In this document: positions 9,045 to 17,033 of the stretch, in pieces | Numbering within the stretch: the first letter of the stretch is position 1 | Layout of the letters: every line of letters starts with the position of its first letter | From: Ignavibacteria bacterium | GTDB taxonomy: Bacteria > Bacteroidota > Ignavibacteria > Tepidaquicellales > Tepidaquicellaceae | DNA: 64,000 bases | Reading direction: 5' to 3' | Assembly (NCBI GenBank): GCA_016716125.1 | Contig: JADJWZ010000003.1 | Span: forward strand, 186,001-250,000 | The notes under the pieces: model-generated | Database searches by the model: none | Told to the model about the DNA's origin: nothing | The model's input: only the letters and a program-made list of their open reading frames with translations | Program-made: the position numbers and the translations under genes

Positions 9045-10697
9045 TTACAATTCAAGACCTGCTTTATCAGCAGTCTGTTCATCTAATATCACATCTTTCC
9101 CTTCTATTATGCTGTTACAAACAGCATCTATGATGGGATCATTTCCCGGTAATAGTTTATCAAGTTTTTTAATGTCAAGATTTCCGAAATGACCTTCTTC
9201 TTTATTTATTACTTTCAAAGGAATCTGTCTCTGGACGAAATAAGAATAAGCGTATTTTCTTGCAACCTCTTTCATGTCGTCAGATACCGGACTGATATTT
9301 TCTATATTTCCGAGTAATCTGAAATATTCTTCCTTTGTCTTTGCGTCTATTGTAAAACCCTTTCCGGTGAAATGCGCTTCGCCGCCTGAGATTACAGGCT
9401 TTCCGAGAAGAGGAAGTTCGGCTCCCATAGTCCCGAACAATGTTATGCCCACATCAATAAGCTCATAAAGTCCGAGTGAATTTATTTCTGAATCAGACCA
9501 CAATATTTTTACATGCGGTGGAATAATTTTAAAATGCTCTTTTATAAAATCATCATTTGTATAAAGACTTCCGGAAACCTTCTCACCCGGATGCACTCTG
9601 ATAATCCAGTTTACCTTTTCATTTTTGAATATTGCTTCCATCGATTCGGAAAGCCACTGATTGGCATTATCAAAGATCATCTTCGAAAGTTCAAATGTAA
9701 GATCCCAGCTTACGTGAGTGAAAAGACATACTATTTTTTTCCCTGCGGGAAAACCGAGTTTCTCTCTCAGATCTTCTTCAGATTCCGGAAGAGTGACATT
9801 CAGGAAATCCCTTTTGTTTCCTTTATTGAATCTGTGATGAATATACGCATCAAGAAATTTATTTTCTTTGTCAGTCAAAGGAGTTGCAACTCTTTTCTGC
9901 CATTCAGATTCCGTGATACCCCGGAACTCAAGTTTATTGGGTTTTTTAGGAACTGTAAAATAATGAAGAAAGTCTTTAAAGCCGCTGGACCAGCAGAGAG
10001 TCTTTATTCCTCTTATATAAGCCAGTAAAACAGGGGGCGAATAATCGACATAAACACCATGCGAACTGTAAAGACTGACCGGTTTAAATTTATTTATTAC
10101 TTCATCAGCAACAAAGGTATTGCATAACCCTGCATAAAAATATTTCCTGAAAATAATTTCATCTTCTTTTTTCAGATCTTTTCTTTCGATTACAAATCCT
10201 TTCATATAACGGATAACTGAGCTCCATGCAAGCATTCCGACATCAACTCCGAGATATTTATAATTGTAAATTTCTTCAAGCGCAATAGAACCGGATAATT
10301 TACTGAACTCAGTTTTTTGCTCATCGAAAATGTGATCACCTGCAAGCGAGTATTCTATGGAATATTCATTGGCATAATATTTCATTGCCCGCATACAGTT
10401 ATCGCATTTCATAGTCCAATCAGAAAACTTTTCGTTTTTTTCAAGACCTCTCTGAATGCAGGCTACCGGCGTACCATCGCATATTATAAAATGAGTTCTG
10501 TATCCTCTTAGATTTAAAGCAGCTGAAATGATAGAATTTTTTTTGAGAATGTCAGCGAATCCGCCTAATTCCCAGGCAATGATTACAGGTGAGTCTTTTG
10601 TTACTTTTGAATTTTTTTTAAGAAATTTATAAAGTCTGTATTTAAGAATGTTTCTGTTCTTATTAAAATCTTTTATTCTTTTAATTACTTCTTTCAA
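9045..10697 (-). CDS. Capsule polysaccharide biosynthesis-type glycosyltransferase (GT-B-like)
   Basis: 550 residues, no signal peptide, basic N-terminus. The N-terminal half resembles a Rossmann acceptor domain (PVIIAWELGGFADILKKN, RGYRTHFIICDG) with a CDNC pair near residue 100. The C-terminal half carries a capsule-synthesis donor-domain pattern: INWIIRVHPGEKVSGS-like strand, then a loop ending GTMGAELPLLGKPVISGGEAHFTGKGFT, where a Glu and the GKPV turn sit in the nucleotide-sugar site of Kdo-transferase-like enzymes. Flanked by a GT2 and a sugar nucleotidyltransferase, it fits a surface-glycan locus. The acceptor and sugar cannot be deduced. Confidence 0.7.
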   Translation of the reverse strand: MKEVIKRIKDFNKNRNILKYRLYKFLKKNSKVTKDSPVIIAWELGGFADILKKNSIISAALNLRGYRTHFIICDGTPVACIQRGLEKNEKFSDWTMKCDNCMRAMKYYANEYSIEYSLAGDHIFDEQKTEFSKLSGSIALEEIYNYKYLGVDVGMLAWSSVIRYMKGFVIERKDLKKEDEIIFRKYFYAGLCNTFVADEVINKFKPVSLYSSHGVYVDYSPPVLLAYIRGIKTLCWSSGFKDFLHYFTVPKKPNKLEFRGITESEWQKRVATPLTDKENKFLDAYIHHRFNKGNKRDFLNVTLPESEEDLREKLGFPAGKKIVCLFTHVSWDLTFELSKMIFDNANQWLSESMEAIFKNEKVNWIIRVHPGEKVSGSLYTNDDFIKEHFKIIPPHVKILWSDSEINSLGLYELIDVGITLFGTMGAELPLLGKPVISGGEAHFTGKGFTIDAKTKEEYFRLLGNIENISPVSDDMKEVARKYAYSYFVQRQIPLKVINKEEGHFGNLDIKKLDKLLPGNDPIIDAVCNSIIEGKDVILDEQTADKAGLEL

Positions 10698-10806
10698 CAG
10701 GTAAATAGATTTCTGAAATTTAATTCAAAATATTTATTAAAAAATTAATTTTAAACCTAATAACTTATATAATTTTTTTTAGAATTAAAATCGATATAAT
10801 GCAGAT

Positions 10807-11478
10807 ATGAAAGCAATGATACTCTCAGCCGGATACGGAACCCGGCTCTTACCATATACGGGCAAACTTCCTAAGGCTTTGATAAAATACAAAGGTAAGC
10901 CGATGATAGAATATCAGATTGACAGGCTGAAGAGAGCGGGTATTTCAGAAATAATTATAAACGCGCATCATTTTTCAGAGTTAATTCAGAAACATTTTTC
11001 GGAAAACGAATATGGAATTAAGATAACTGTAATTCCGGAAAAATATATTCTCGGTACAGGCGGGGGCATTATAAATGCAGGAGAATATTTATCAGACGAG
11101 GATTATTTTATAGTGATAAACGTAGATGTAGATACTGACATGGATTTAGACAGAATGATACTTTACAACCTTTCAACTGAGCCGTTTGCGACAATTGCTG
11201 TACAAAAGAGATATTCCAAAAGGTATCTGGAGTTTGACAACGATATGAAGCTTATCGGCAGAGAAGAAGAAAATTCTGTGCCGTATAATCTTTTTGCATT
11301 TAACGGAATTCATTTATTATCCCGCAGGATTTTCAACGAAGTCAAAAATGCTGAGATGTCGGATATTATTTCCATATATCTGAAAGCATTAAGAAGCGGT
11401 GAAGTAATAAGGGGGTATGATGCAGGCGAGTGTAAATTTAAAGATCTCGGCAAGAAGGAAAATCTTTTTTCCGAATAA
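10807..11478 (+). CDS. Sugar-phosphate nucleotidyltransferase (MurU/GlmU-N-like)
   Basis: 223-residue NTP-transferase domain that activates a sugar 1-phosphate. The start contains the nucleotide-binding signature LSAGYGTRLLPYTGKLPKALI; GTGGGI binds the sugar phosphate and VINVDVDTD provides the metal-binding Asp. There is no C-terminal left-handed beta-helix, so no acetyltransferase activity is expected, and the size matches MurU-type uridylyltransferases or HddC-like guanylyltransferases. It is divergent from the capsule-type transferase gene and ends one base before the convergent nfu stop codon. Sugar specificity is not determinable here. Confidence 0.85.
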   Translation: MKAMILSAGYGTRLLPYTGKLPKALIKYKGKPMIEYQIDRLKRAGISEIIINAHHFSELIQKHFSENEYGIKITVIPEKYILGTGGGIINAGEYLSDEDYFIVINVDVDTDMDLDRMILYNLSTEPFATIAVQKRYSKRYLEFDNDMKLIGREEENSVPYNLFAFNGIHLLSRRIFNEVKNAEMSDIISIYLKALRSGEVIRGYDAGECKFKDLGKKENLFSE

Positions 11479-11748
11479 TCATTCGACGGATTCAATCCTT
11501 TTTATTGCAGGAATTTTTTGCATAAGGACCCTTTCGATACCGGCTCTAAGTGTCATAGGGCTTAGCGGACAGTCTTTGCAGGAACCTTTAAATCTGACTT
11601 CTACAATGCCGCCATCTATAATTCCTGAAAATTCCACATCTCCTTCATCAAGCTGCAGATAAGGTCTTATATCTTTTAAAACAATTTCAATATTTTCTTC
11701 GGTAAGCTCTAACACAACTGCGTTGCTTTTGAAATTAACCTCATTCAA
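11479..11748 (-). CDS. NifU C-terminal domain Fe-S scaffold (Nfu)
   Basis: 89-residue stand-alone Nfu domain that carries and delivers Fe-S clusters. The hallmark CxxC (GSCKDCPLSPMTLRAGIE) is intact, preceded by DEGDVEFSGIIDGGIVEVRFKG. The start overlaps the end of the lipoprotein gene by 8 bp, so translation is probably coupled. mrp, a second Fe-S carrier, is at the head of the same minus-strand operon, which supports the assignment. Confidence 0.93.
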   Translation of the reverse strand: MNEVNFKSNAVVLELTEENIEIVLKDIRPYLQLDEGDVEFSGIIDGGIVEVRFKGSCKDCPLSPMTLRAGIERVLMQKIPAIKRIESVE

Positions 11749-12169
11749 CTTTTTTCATATTTTCTTCAATGGTCTTAGCATAATCCAGTTTCCAGACACC
11801 GCTTTCTTTTACGGAAAAATATTCTGTTGTAGAACCGTCTTTGGATTTTATAAGTACTACTGCATTATCGCCGTCTTTTTTTTCATCAATCACATCAAAG
11901 TCCATTCCGATAAGCCCGAGTGAACTGACATTGGAAACACTTTTTTCAAAATATTCTTTGCCACTTTGATTTCTGTTTTTCGCAATATCGTCATACATTT
12001 TCTGAGAATTTGAAGACAGAAAATTCCAGGCTTTTCCAGGGTTCTGTTCTTTTAACGCCGACACAAAATCTTTTAAAGAGTTTGCAGGAGAATCAGATCC
12101 TCCTGTGCTTCCGCATCCTGCGATAAATAATGATATCAGGAACAAAGCTATAAATAAATTAACTCTCAT
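11741..12169 (-). CDS. Small lipoprotein with NTF2-like/DUF4878-type fold
   Basis: 142 residues. A lipobox (LFIAGC, Cys about 19) follows a hydrophobic signal, so the mature protein is lipid-anchored. The mature part reads as a short NTF2-like domain: SLKDFVSALKEQNPGKAWNFLS, then strands ending TTEYFSVKESGVWKLDY, typical of DUF4878-like lipoproteins. It sits between two Fe-S assembly genes (mrp upstream by 32 bp, nfu downstream with overlap). That is an odd place for an envelope protein, and its role is unknown. Confidence 0.75.
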   Translation of the reverse strand: MRVNLFIALFLISLFIAGCGSTGGSDSPANSLKDFVSALKEQNPGKAWNFLSSNSQKMYDDIAKNRNQSGKEYFEKSVSNVSSLGLIGMDFDVIDEKKDGDNAVVLIKSKDGSTTEYFSVKESGVWKLDYAKTIEENMKKVE

Positions 12170-12201
12170 TGCAAATTTATTTTAATTTATAAAAAAACAG
12201 T

Positions 12202-13284
12202 TTAAATTTCGATAACCAGATCTGAATTTTCTTTTCTGTTTGCATTTACAATATTTATTTCATTTATAAGTTCATCCGAGATCCTGCTTAAAATTTCAGA
12301 TTCCGTTAAACCGGGATTACTTATCACGACAGGTTTACCTTCATCTCCACCGGTTCTGATCTGAGTGTTAATTGGAATTTCACCCAGAAGTTTAGTATTG
12401 AATTCTAACGCCATTTGTCTGCCGCCTTCTTTTCCGAAAATATATTCCCTTTCACCGTCCGGCAACTGATAATAACTCATGTTTTCAATTATGCCGAGAG
12501 TCGGTACATTTACTTTTTCAAACATGTGATATCCTTTCCTGGCATCAGCGAGTGAAATTTCCTGAGGCGTTGTAACGATCACGGCTCCGGTAAGCGGAAC
12601 AGTCTGACTTAATGTCAGCTGAATATCGCCGGTGCCCGGAGGCATATCAAAAAACAATACATCAAGTTCTCCCCAGATCACGTCACTTATGAATTGCCTT
12701 AACGCACTGGAAGCCATCGGACCTCTCCAAACTACAGCCGAATTAACATCTACAAGAAATCCTATTGACATAATTTTCACACCGTATTTCTCAATGGGCA
12801 ATAATTTGCTTTTACCATTCACTTCACGGACTTTTGGTTTTTCATTAATACCGAACATTAGCGGAATGGACGGTCCGTAAATATCTGCATCGATCAATCC
12901 GGTTTTAAAACCTTTCTGAGCAAAGGATGCGGCAAGATTAGCTGCAATAGTTGATTTCCCCACACCGCCTTTTCCTGAAGAAATTGCTATTGTGTTTTTC
13001 ACTTCAGGGAATATTTCTGTTTTCTTTGGATTTATATGTGTTGTAATTCCTTTAGTAAATGTTATACCGCTTATCTCGGTTTCCGGAGAATTAATTTTAA
13101 AAGCATTTCTAATAGCTGAATCGGTCTTAACATTACTATCATTATCGGAAGCCGAGCCTAATTCAAGCGAAAGCTTATTTCCGTTCAGAGAAATTGATTT
13201 TACAAAACCAAGTGATACAAGATCATTCTTTAAAAAAGGATCCTGTATCTGAGATAGAATTTCAAGAATTTTTTCTTCAGACAT
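12202..13284 (-). CDS. mrp: Mrp/NBP35-family Fe-S cluster carrier ATPase
   Basis: 360 residues: N-terminal MIP18/DUF59 domain (about 1-80), then a ParA-like ATPase with deviant Walker A SSGKGGVGKST (about 102-112), VVWRGPMASSALRQF and FFDMPPGTGDIQLTL. It is expected to bind and transfer [4Fe-4S] clusters in the cytoplasm. The CxxC pair that bridges the dimer cluster in E. coli Mrp/ApbC is absent: after ENMSYY the sequence is QLPDGEREYIFGKEGG, with no Cys. As far as I recall, this resembles other Bacteroidota Mrp proteins. First gene of the mrp-lipoprotein-nfu operon. Confidence 0.93.
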   Translation of the reverse strand: MSEEKILEILSQIQDPFLKNDLVSLGFVKSISLNGNKLSLELGSASDNDSNVKTDSAIRNAFKINSPETEISGITFTKGITTHINPKKTEIFPEVKNTIAISSGKGGVGKSTIAANLAASFAQKGFKTGLIDADIYGPSIPLMFGINEKPKVREVNGKSKLLPIEKYGVKIMSIGFLVDVNSAVVWRGPMASSALRQFISDVIWGELDVLFFDMPPGTGDIQLTLSQTVPLTGAVIVTTPQEISLADARKGYHMFEKVNVPTLGIIENMSYYQLPDGEREYIFGKEGGRQMALEFNTKLLGEIPINTQIRTGGDEGKPVVISNPGLTESEILSRISDELINEINIVNANRKENSDLVIEI

Positions 13285-13415
13285 AATTTATTTTTAAAAG
13301 AGAGGCCTTTAAGTTACAAATAATATATTTTTACTGAAATGACAATCTGAAATTTATTTTTACATACATAACGAAGATTAAAATTACTAAATTACGTTTA
13401 ACTTTTTTTAATAAT

Positions 13416-14024
13416 TTGACATTAAATAAGAAAGCTAAGACCTCTCTTTTTATTCTGACTTTGTTTGCCATATTCTGGCTGGGCGGAATATCAGTAAGAT
13501 TTTTTATAGGTAATCAGCTTCTTGATTACGATGAATTTAATTTCAGAATAAGCATACCTCCCGACGAAGAAAATCAGATATTCAAAATGATATCAGATGC
13601 TTCCATAATGATTATGATTTCCTATATTGCCGTATTAATATCTGCTGTAGTATTCATGAAAACATGCAAAATAAATCTTCGGGAAAATACATGGCTACTA
13701 ATGTGCGCAATACTTTTTTTTGTATTTGTACCAGTTGAGCTATATACATCCTATTTAGATTTAAAATTCATTTTGTTATTTGAAAAGAGACCTGCAAATC
13801 ATGATAATCTTTTGAAATTATTCGGAGAGAGAATAGGATTTTTGAGAGGAGTACCCTGGATAGCGATCATGAGTTATTTTACAATAATATGGCTGGCAAT
13901 ATTTCAGCCAATGAAAAAGACTGCTGCAGAACTTGAAGAAGATGAGATCAGATTGAAAGAAACTCACGGATATAAATATATATTTCACGAAGAAGATGAT
14001 CTTACTATAAATAATTATGAATAA
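13416..14024 (+). CDS. Uncharacterised membrane protein with four predicted helices
   Basis: 202 residues from a TTG start at 13416; no ATG lies nearby in frame. Four hydrophobic segments are visible, at about residues 10-30, 62-83, 93-120 and 150-170, with a charged C-terminal tail rich in Glu and Lys. No family is recognised. It heads a short co-directional run (14052 gene, PhnP-like hydrolase, IMPase) and is divergent from mrp. Confidence 0.7.
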   Translation: MTLNKKAKTSLFILTLFAIFWLGGISVRFFIGNQLLDYDEFNFRISIPPDEENQIFKMISDASIMIMISYIAVLISAVVFMKTCKINLRENTWLLMCAILFFVFVPVELYTSYLDLKFILLFEKRPANHDNLLKLFGERIGFLRGVPWIAIMSYFTIIWLAIFQPMKKTAAELEEDEIRLKETHGYKYIFHEEDDLTINNYE

Positions 14025-14051
14025 ACAGAAAAAAATTCAGGACACATTATA

Positions 14052-14360
14052 GTGGCAAAGATAATAAAGAAAGTTCAGAAGAAACCTCTTGATGAAAACA
14101 AAGAATCTATTATAAGTGAGCTTACTGAAATTCTTGAAAAGATCGGATTCACAGTTAGAGTAGAAAAGGGAAGTTTCAAAGGCGGTTTTTGCATATTGAA
14201 TGAGCAGAAACTTTTTCTCATAAATAAGAATCTCGAGCAGGATAAAAAGATAAGTATTATAGCTCAAAGCATTGCTGCAATTGGAGCAGAAGACATTTAT
14301 ATAAAACCCGGTATCAGAGAAATAATTGAAAATGAAAAAGCGGATGAAAAATTATTTTAA
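14052..14360 (+). CDS. Small conserved-looking protein of unknown function
   Basis: 102 residues from a GTG start at 14052, 27 bp after the preceding stop. It looks like an alpha/beta domain: a basic N-terminus (AKIIKKVQKK), a helix (ESIISELTEILEKIGFTVR), a strand pair (GFCILNEQKLFLINKN), and a final helix containing AAIGAEDIYIKPGIREIIE. Codon use matches its neighbours and it lies 21 bp before the hydrolase gene, so it is probably real. No function recognised. Confidence 0.65.
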   Translation: MAKIIKKVQKKPLDENKESIISELTEILEKIGFTVRVEKGSFKGGFCILNEQKLFLINKNLEQDKKISIIAQSIAAIGAEDIYIKPGIREIIENEKADEKLF

Positions 14361-14381
14361 TCCATACTATATAAACTTTTA

Positions 14382-15146
14382 ATGAAAGTAATTATACTCG
14401 GAACAGGTACTTCTCAGGGAGTTCCGGTAATAGGCTGCGGATGTGAGACATGCAATTCAAAGAACCCAAAAGATAAAAGATCCAGGACATCGGCATTTAT
14501 TAATGATAACAATTCAAAAATACTTATTGATACATCTTTGGATTTCAGACAGCAGATGCTGACTCATAATATTTCAGATATTGATTCTGTACTTTATACT
14601 CATCATCATGTCGACCACATTTTCGGAATGGATGATCTTAGACAAATCACACAAAGGTTTGATAAAAAAATTGACATATACGGGAGAAAAGATACGCTTG
14701 ATGAATTAAGAATAACGTTCAGGTATGTTTTTGACAAGCAGTTAATAAAGCATAACTCAGTACCGTTAGTTAAATTTCATGATAAGGCAAACAGAAAATT
14801 CAGAGCGGGAGATACAGAGATCACACCTATTGAAGTTCATCACGGAAATATAAAAATATTCGGATACAGGATAAATGATTTTGCATATATAACTGACGCT
14901 AGCGCAATAGATGAAAAAGAGCTAAAGAAACTTAAGGGACTAAAAGTGCTTGTATTAAATGCATTACGGATCAGACCGCATCCTACACATTTTAATCTGC
15001 AGCAGGCGATAGAGATCTCAAAATCGGTTAATCCGGAAAAAACTTATTTGACGCATCTTACACATGATATACTTCATGATAAAATCAACAAAACACTCCC
15101 GAAAGGAATTGAACTGGCTTATGACGGACTTGAGATTGATTTATAA
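14382..15146 (+). CDS. Metallo-beta-lactamase fold hydrolase (PhnP-like)
   Basis: 254-residue MBL-fold phosphodiesterase-type enzyme. It opens with the PhnP-family GTGTSQGVPVIGCGC-ETC segment, whose cysteines form a structural zinc site in PhnP. The THHHVDH motif supplies catalytic metal ligands, and further histidines come from VHHGN and the C-terminal LTHDILH. The family hydrolyses cyclic phosphodiesters; this copy has no phosphonate genes nearby. It is followed after 12 bp by an IMPase gene. Confidence 0.88.
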   Translation: MKVIILGTGTSQGVPVIGCGCETCNSKNPKDKRSRTSAFINDNNSKILIDTSLDFRQQMLTHNISDIDSVLYTHHHVDHIFGMDDLRQITQRFDKKIDIYGRKDTLDELRITFRYVFDKQLIKHNSVPLVKFHDKANRKFRAGDTEITPIEVHHGNIKIFGYRINDFAYITDASAIDEKELKKLKGLKVLVLNALRIRPHPTHFNLQQAIEISKSVNPEKTYLTHLTHDILHDKINKTLPKGIELAYDGLEIDL

Positions 15147-15158
15147 ACTTTTTAAAAT

Positions 15159-15923
15159 ATGATTTCGACATTAAAGAAAGCCGCAATTGAAGCGGGAAAA
15201 ATACTCAGAGATAACTTTGGCGGAATATATGAAATAACGAGTAAGATAGTTGCATCAAATCTTGTAACAGAAATTGACAAACTTTCTGAAAAGAAAATAA
15301 TTGAAGTTATCAGGGAAGATTTTCCCGGACATTATATATTATCTGAAGAAGCCGGAGAATTGAAACAGGATTCGATATTTAAGTGGCTGATAGATCCGAT
15401 AGACGGAACTGTAAATTACGCTCATTCGATACCCATCACATGTGTCTCAATTGCACTTGAAAAAAAGGGCGAAATAATTTGCGGAGCGGTATATAATCCT
15501 ATATCAGAGGAATTTTTCTTTTCGGAAAAAGGAAAGGGAGCTTATCTGAATGACAGACAGATAATTGTGTCAAAAGAGAATGATCTGGAAAAATCACTTC
15601 TTGTTACAGGGTTTCCGTATGATTCGAGTACTTATAAACCAGATCCGGCAGCAGTATTTAAAAAATTTCTGATGAAAGACATTCCAATAAGGCGGTTAGG
15701 TTCAGCTGCAATTGATCTTTGCTGGACTGCTTGCGGAAGGTTTGAAGGATTCTGGGAATACAATCTGAATGCGTGGGATGTTGCCGCCGGATATCTGATA
15801 CTGACGGAAGCAGGAGGAAAAGTTACGGATTTTTCAGGGAAGGAATTTTCTGTTTACGGAAAGCAAATTCTTGCAACTAACGGAATTGTACATGAACAAA
15901 TGAAAGAAGTGATTAACAGCTGA
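15159..15923 (+). CDS. Inositol monophosphatase family protein
   Basis: 254-residue Mg2+-dependent phosphatase of the IMPase/SuhB/CysQ superfamily. The metal ligands are present in order: the Glu of LSEEAGE, DPIDGTVNYAHSIP, and WDVAAGYLILTEAGG near the C-terminus. The length is typical of SuhB/HisN-like enzymes. Substrate (myo-inositol phosphate, histidinol phosphate or PAP) cannot be assigned from sequence alone. Convergent with guaD, about 20 bp between stops. Confidence 0.9.
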   Translation: MISTLKKAAIEAGKILRDNFGGIYEITSKIVASNLVTEIDKLSEKKIIEVIREDFPGHYILSEEAGELKQDSIFKWLIDPIDGTVNYAHSIPITCVSIALEKKGEIICGAVYNPISEEFFFSEKGKGAYLNDRQIIVSKENDLEKSLLVTGFPYDSSTYKPDPAAVFKKFLMKDIPIRRLGSAAIDLCWTACGRFEGFWEYNLNAWDVAAGYLILTEAGGKVTDFSGKEFSVYGKQILATNGIVHEQMKEVINS

Positions 15924-15943
15924 CGACGAAATTAATTAAAAAA

Positions 15944-16420
15944 TTAATAATTTATTCTCTCTTCTTTTTTAATCCATTCTTCAAAAACCTTTTTCGCATC
16001 ATCATGATCAATTTTAAGTATAGGGATTTTTCTTTTATGAAGCGGTTTTGAAATTTCCTCATAAATGAAATTATCGTCAAAATTAATTTCCGCAGCGTCA
16101 TTCTTTGTATTTGCAAAATAAATTTTATCGAGCCGAGCCCAGTAGATAGCTGAGAGACACATCGGGCATGGTTCACAGCTTGAATAGATCTCGCAGCCGG
16201 ACAAATTAAAAGTATTAAGAGAGCTGCAGGCAGATCTTACAGCTTCGATTTCAGCATGGGCAGTCGGGTCATTTTTTGAAGTAACTTTATTTGTTCCCGA
16301 AGCAATAATTTTGCCATCTTTTACTATTACTGCTCCGAAGGGTCCACCATCTCCGTTAATTACATTTTCTCTTGAAAGCCGAACGGCTTCTTTTATGAAA
16401 TCCAAAATTTCATTACTCAT
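15944..16420 (-). CDS. guaD: Guanine deaminase (cytidine-deaminase fold)
   Basis: 158 residues; hydrolyses guanine to xanthine. It resembles B. subtilis GuaD along its length rather than TadA: GGPFGAVIVKDGKIIASG, SKNDPTAHAEIEAV (zinc His55, catalytic Glu57), SCEPCPMCLSAIYWAR (zinc Cys85 and Cys88), and the GuaD-type tail with FDDNFIYEEISKP and a terminal aromatic NY. The swapped C-terminal segment of GuaD dimers is thus retained. Upstream lies the repeat-rich intergenic region. Confidence 0.88.
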   Translation of the reverse strand: MSNEILDFIKEAVRLSRENVINGDGGPFGAVIVKDGKIIASGTNKVTSKNDPTAHAEIEAVRSACSSLNTFNLSGCEIYSSCEPCPMCLSAIYWARLDKIYFANTKNDAAEINFDDNFIYEEISKPLHKRKIPILKIDHDDAKKVFEEWIKKEERINY

Positions 16421-17033
16421 ATTTCAAATTTAAAATTCAAGTTGAACTTATAAATATAGAGTTAAAACTTCAATGTTATAAGCAAAAGTAGAACTTTGAA
16501 AATCAGTTGAGCAATAAGAAAGTAAATAGTGTTGCAATTCCGTTATGGTATAAATTTCCATACGAAAAAATCCATTATACTTTCTTTCATTCACGGAATA
16601 CAATTCCGTACACGTTCATTCGTTCATAGAATACACTTCCATGATACCTGCTCATTCGTTCACGGAATACAATTCCGTGATCACCATTCATTAGGAATCA
16701 ATTCGTGATACGCCATCATTCCGGCATTCCGTGATACCGCTCATTCATTCACGGAATACAATTCCGGTCCATTCATTCGGATCAGACGACTTCCTACACT
16801 ATTCCAGCTGATGTAAAACTTCTTAAAATTCCGGAATAACGCATGCGCAAGAAATTTTTAAAATTATAAAAACTTATATGGAAATTAACGATATAGTTTT
16901 CTATTTTATTAAAGCAAAAAATTATAACCCTCTTCAGTTTATTTTCTTAATGTAATTTTTAAAATTTTAATGATGTTAAGAGAATACGTTTTTTTTTGAA
17001 TAATATTTCCCCCGGCACAAAGATAAACTTTTC
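16421..17033. other. 613-bp gene-free region containing a decayed repeat array
   Basis: It separates divergent guaD and the protease-propeller-barrel gene. The central 16.53-16.79 kb portion is a degenerate tandem array of a palindromic unit (annotated separately). The rest is A+T-rich and must carry the promoters of both flanking genes. I see no ORF or RNA gene in it. Confidence 0.7.
16585..16782. repeat. Degenerate tandem array of a palindromic ~35-bp unit
   Basis: The unit is approximately a TCATTCRTT lead, the palindrome CACGGAATACAATTCCGTG, and a GATACC(G/T)C tail. Intact or near-intact palindromes sit at 16592-16609, 16661-16679 (perfect, 8-bp arms around ACA) and 16750-16767. Degraded copies lie at about 16625-16643, 16691-16706 and 16723-16733. 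Spacing between cores is about 33-37 bp. A half-unit remnant (GCAATTCCGTTATGG) lies near 16534. The same palindrome with matching flanks occurs once, inverted, at 55592-55610. Confidence 0.85.

Noticed and set aside
16585..16782. CRISPR array
   Set aside because: Repeats are palindromic, degenerate and spaced about 35 bp with almost no unique spacer; no cas genes are nearby.
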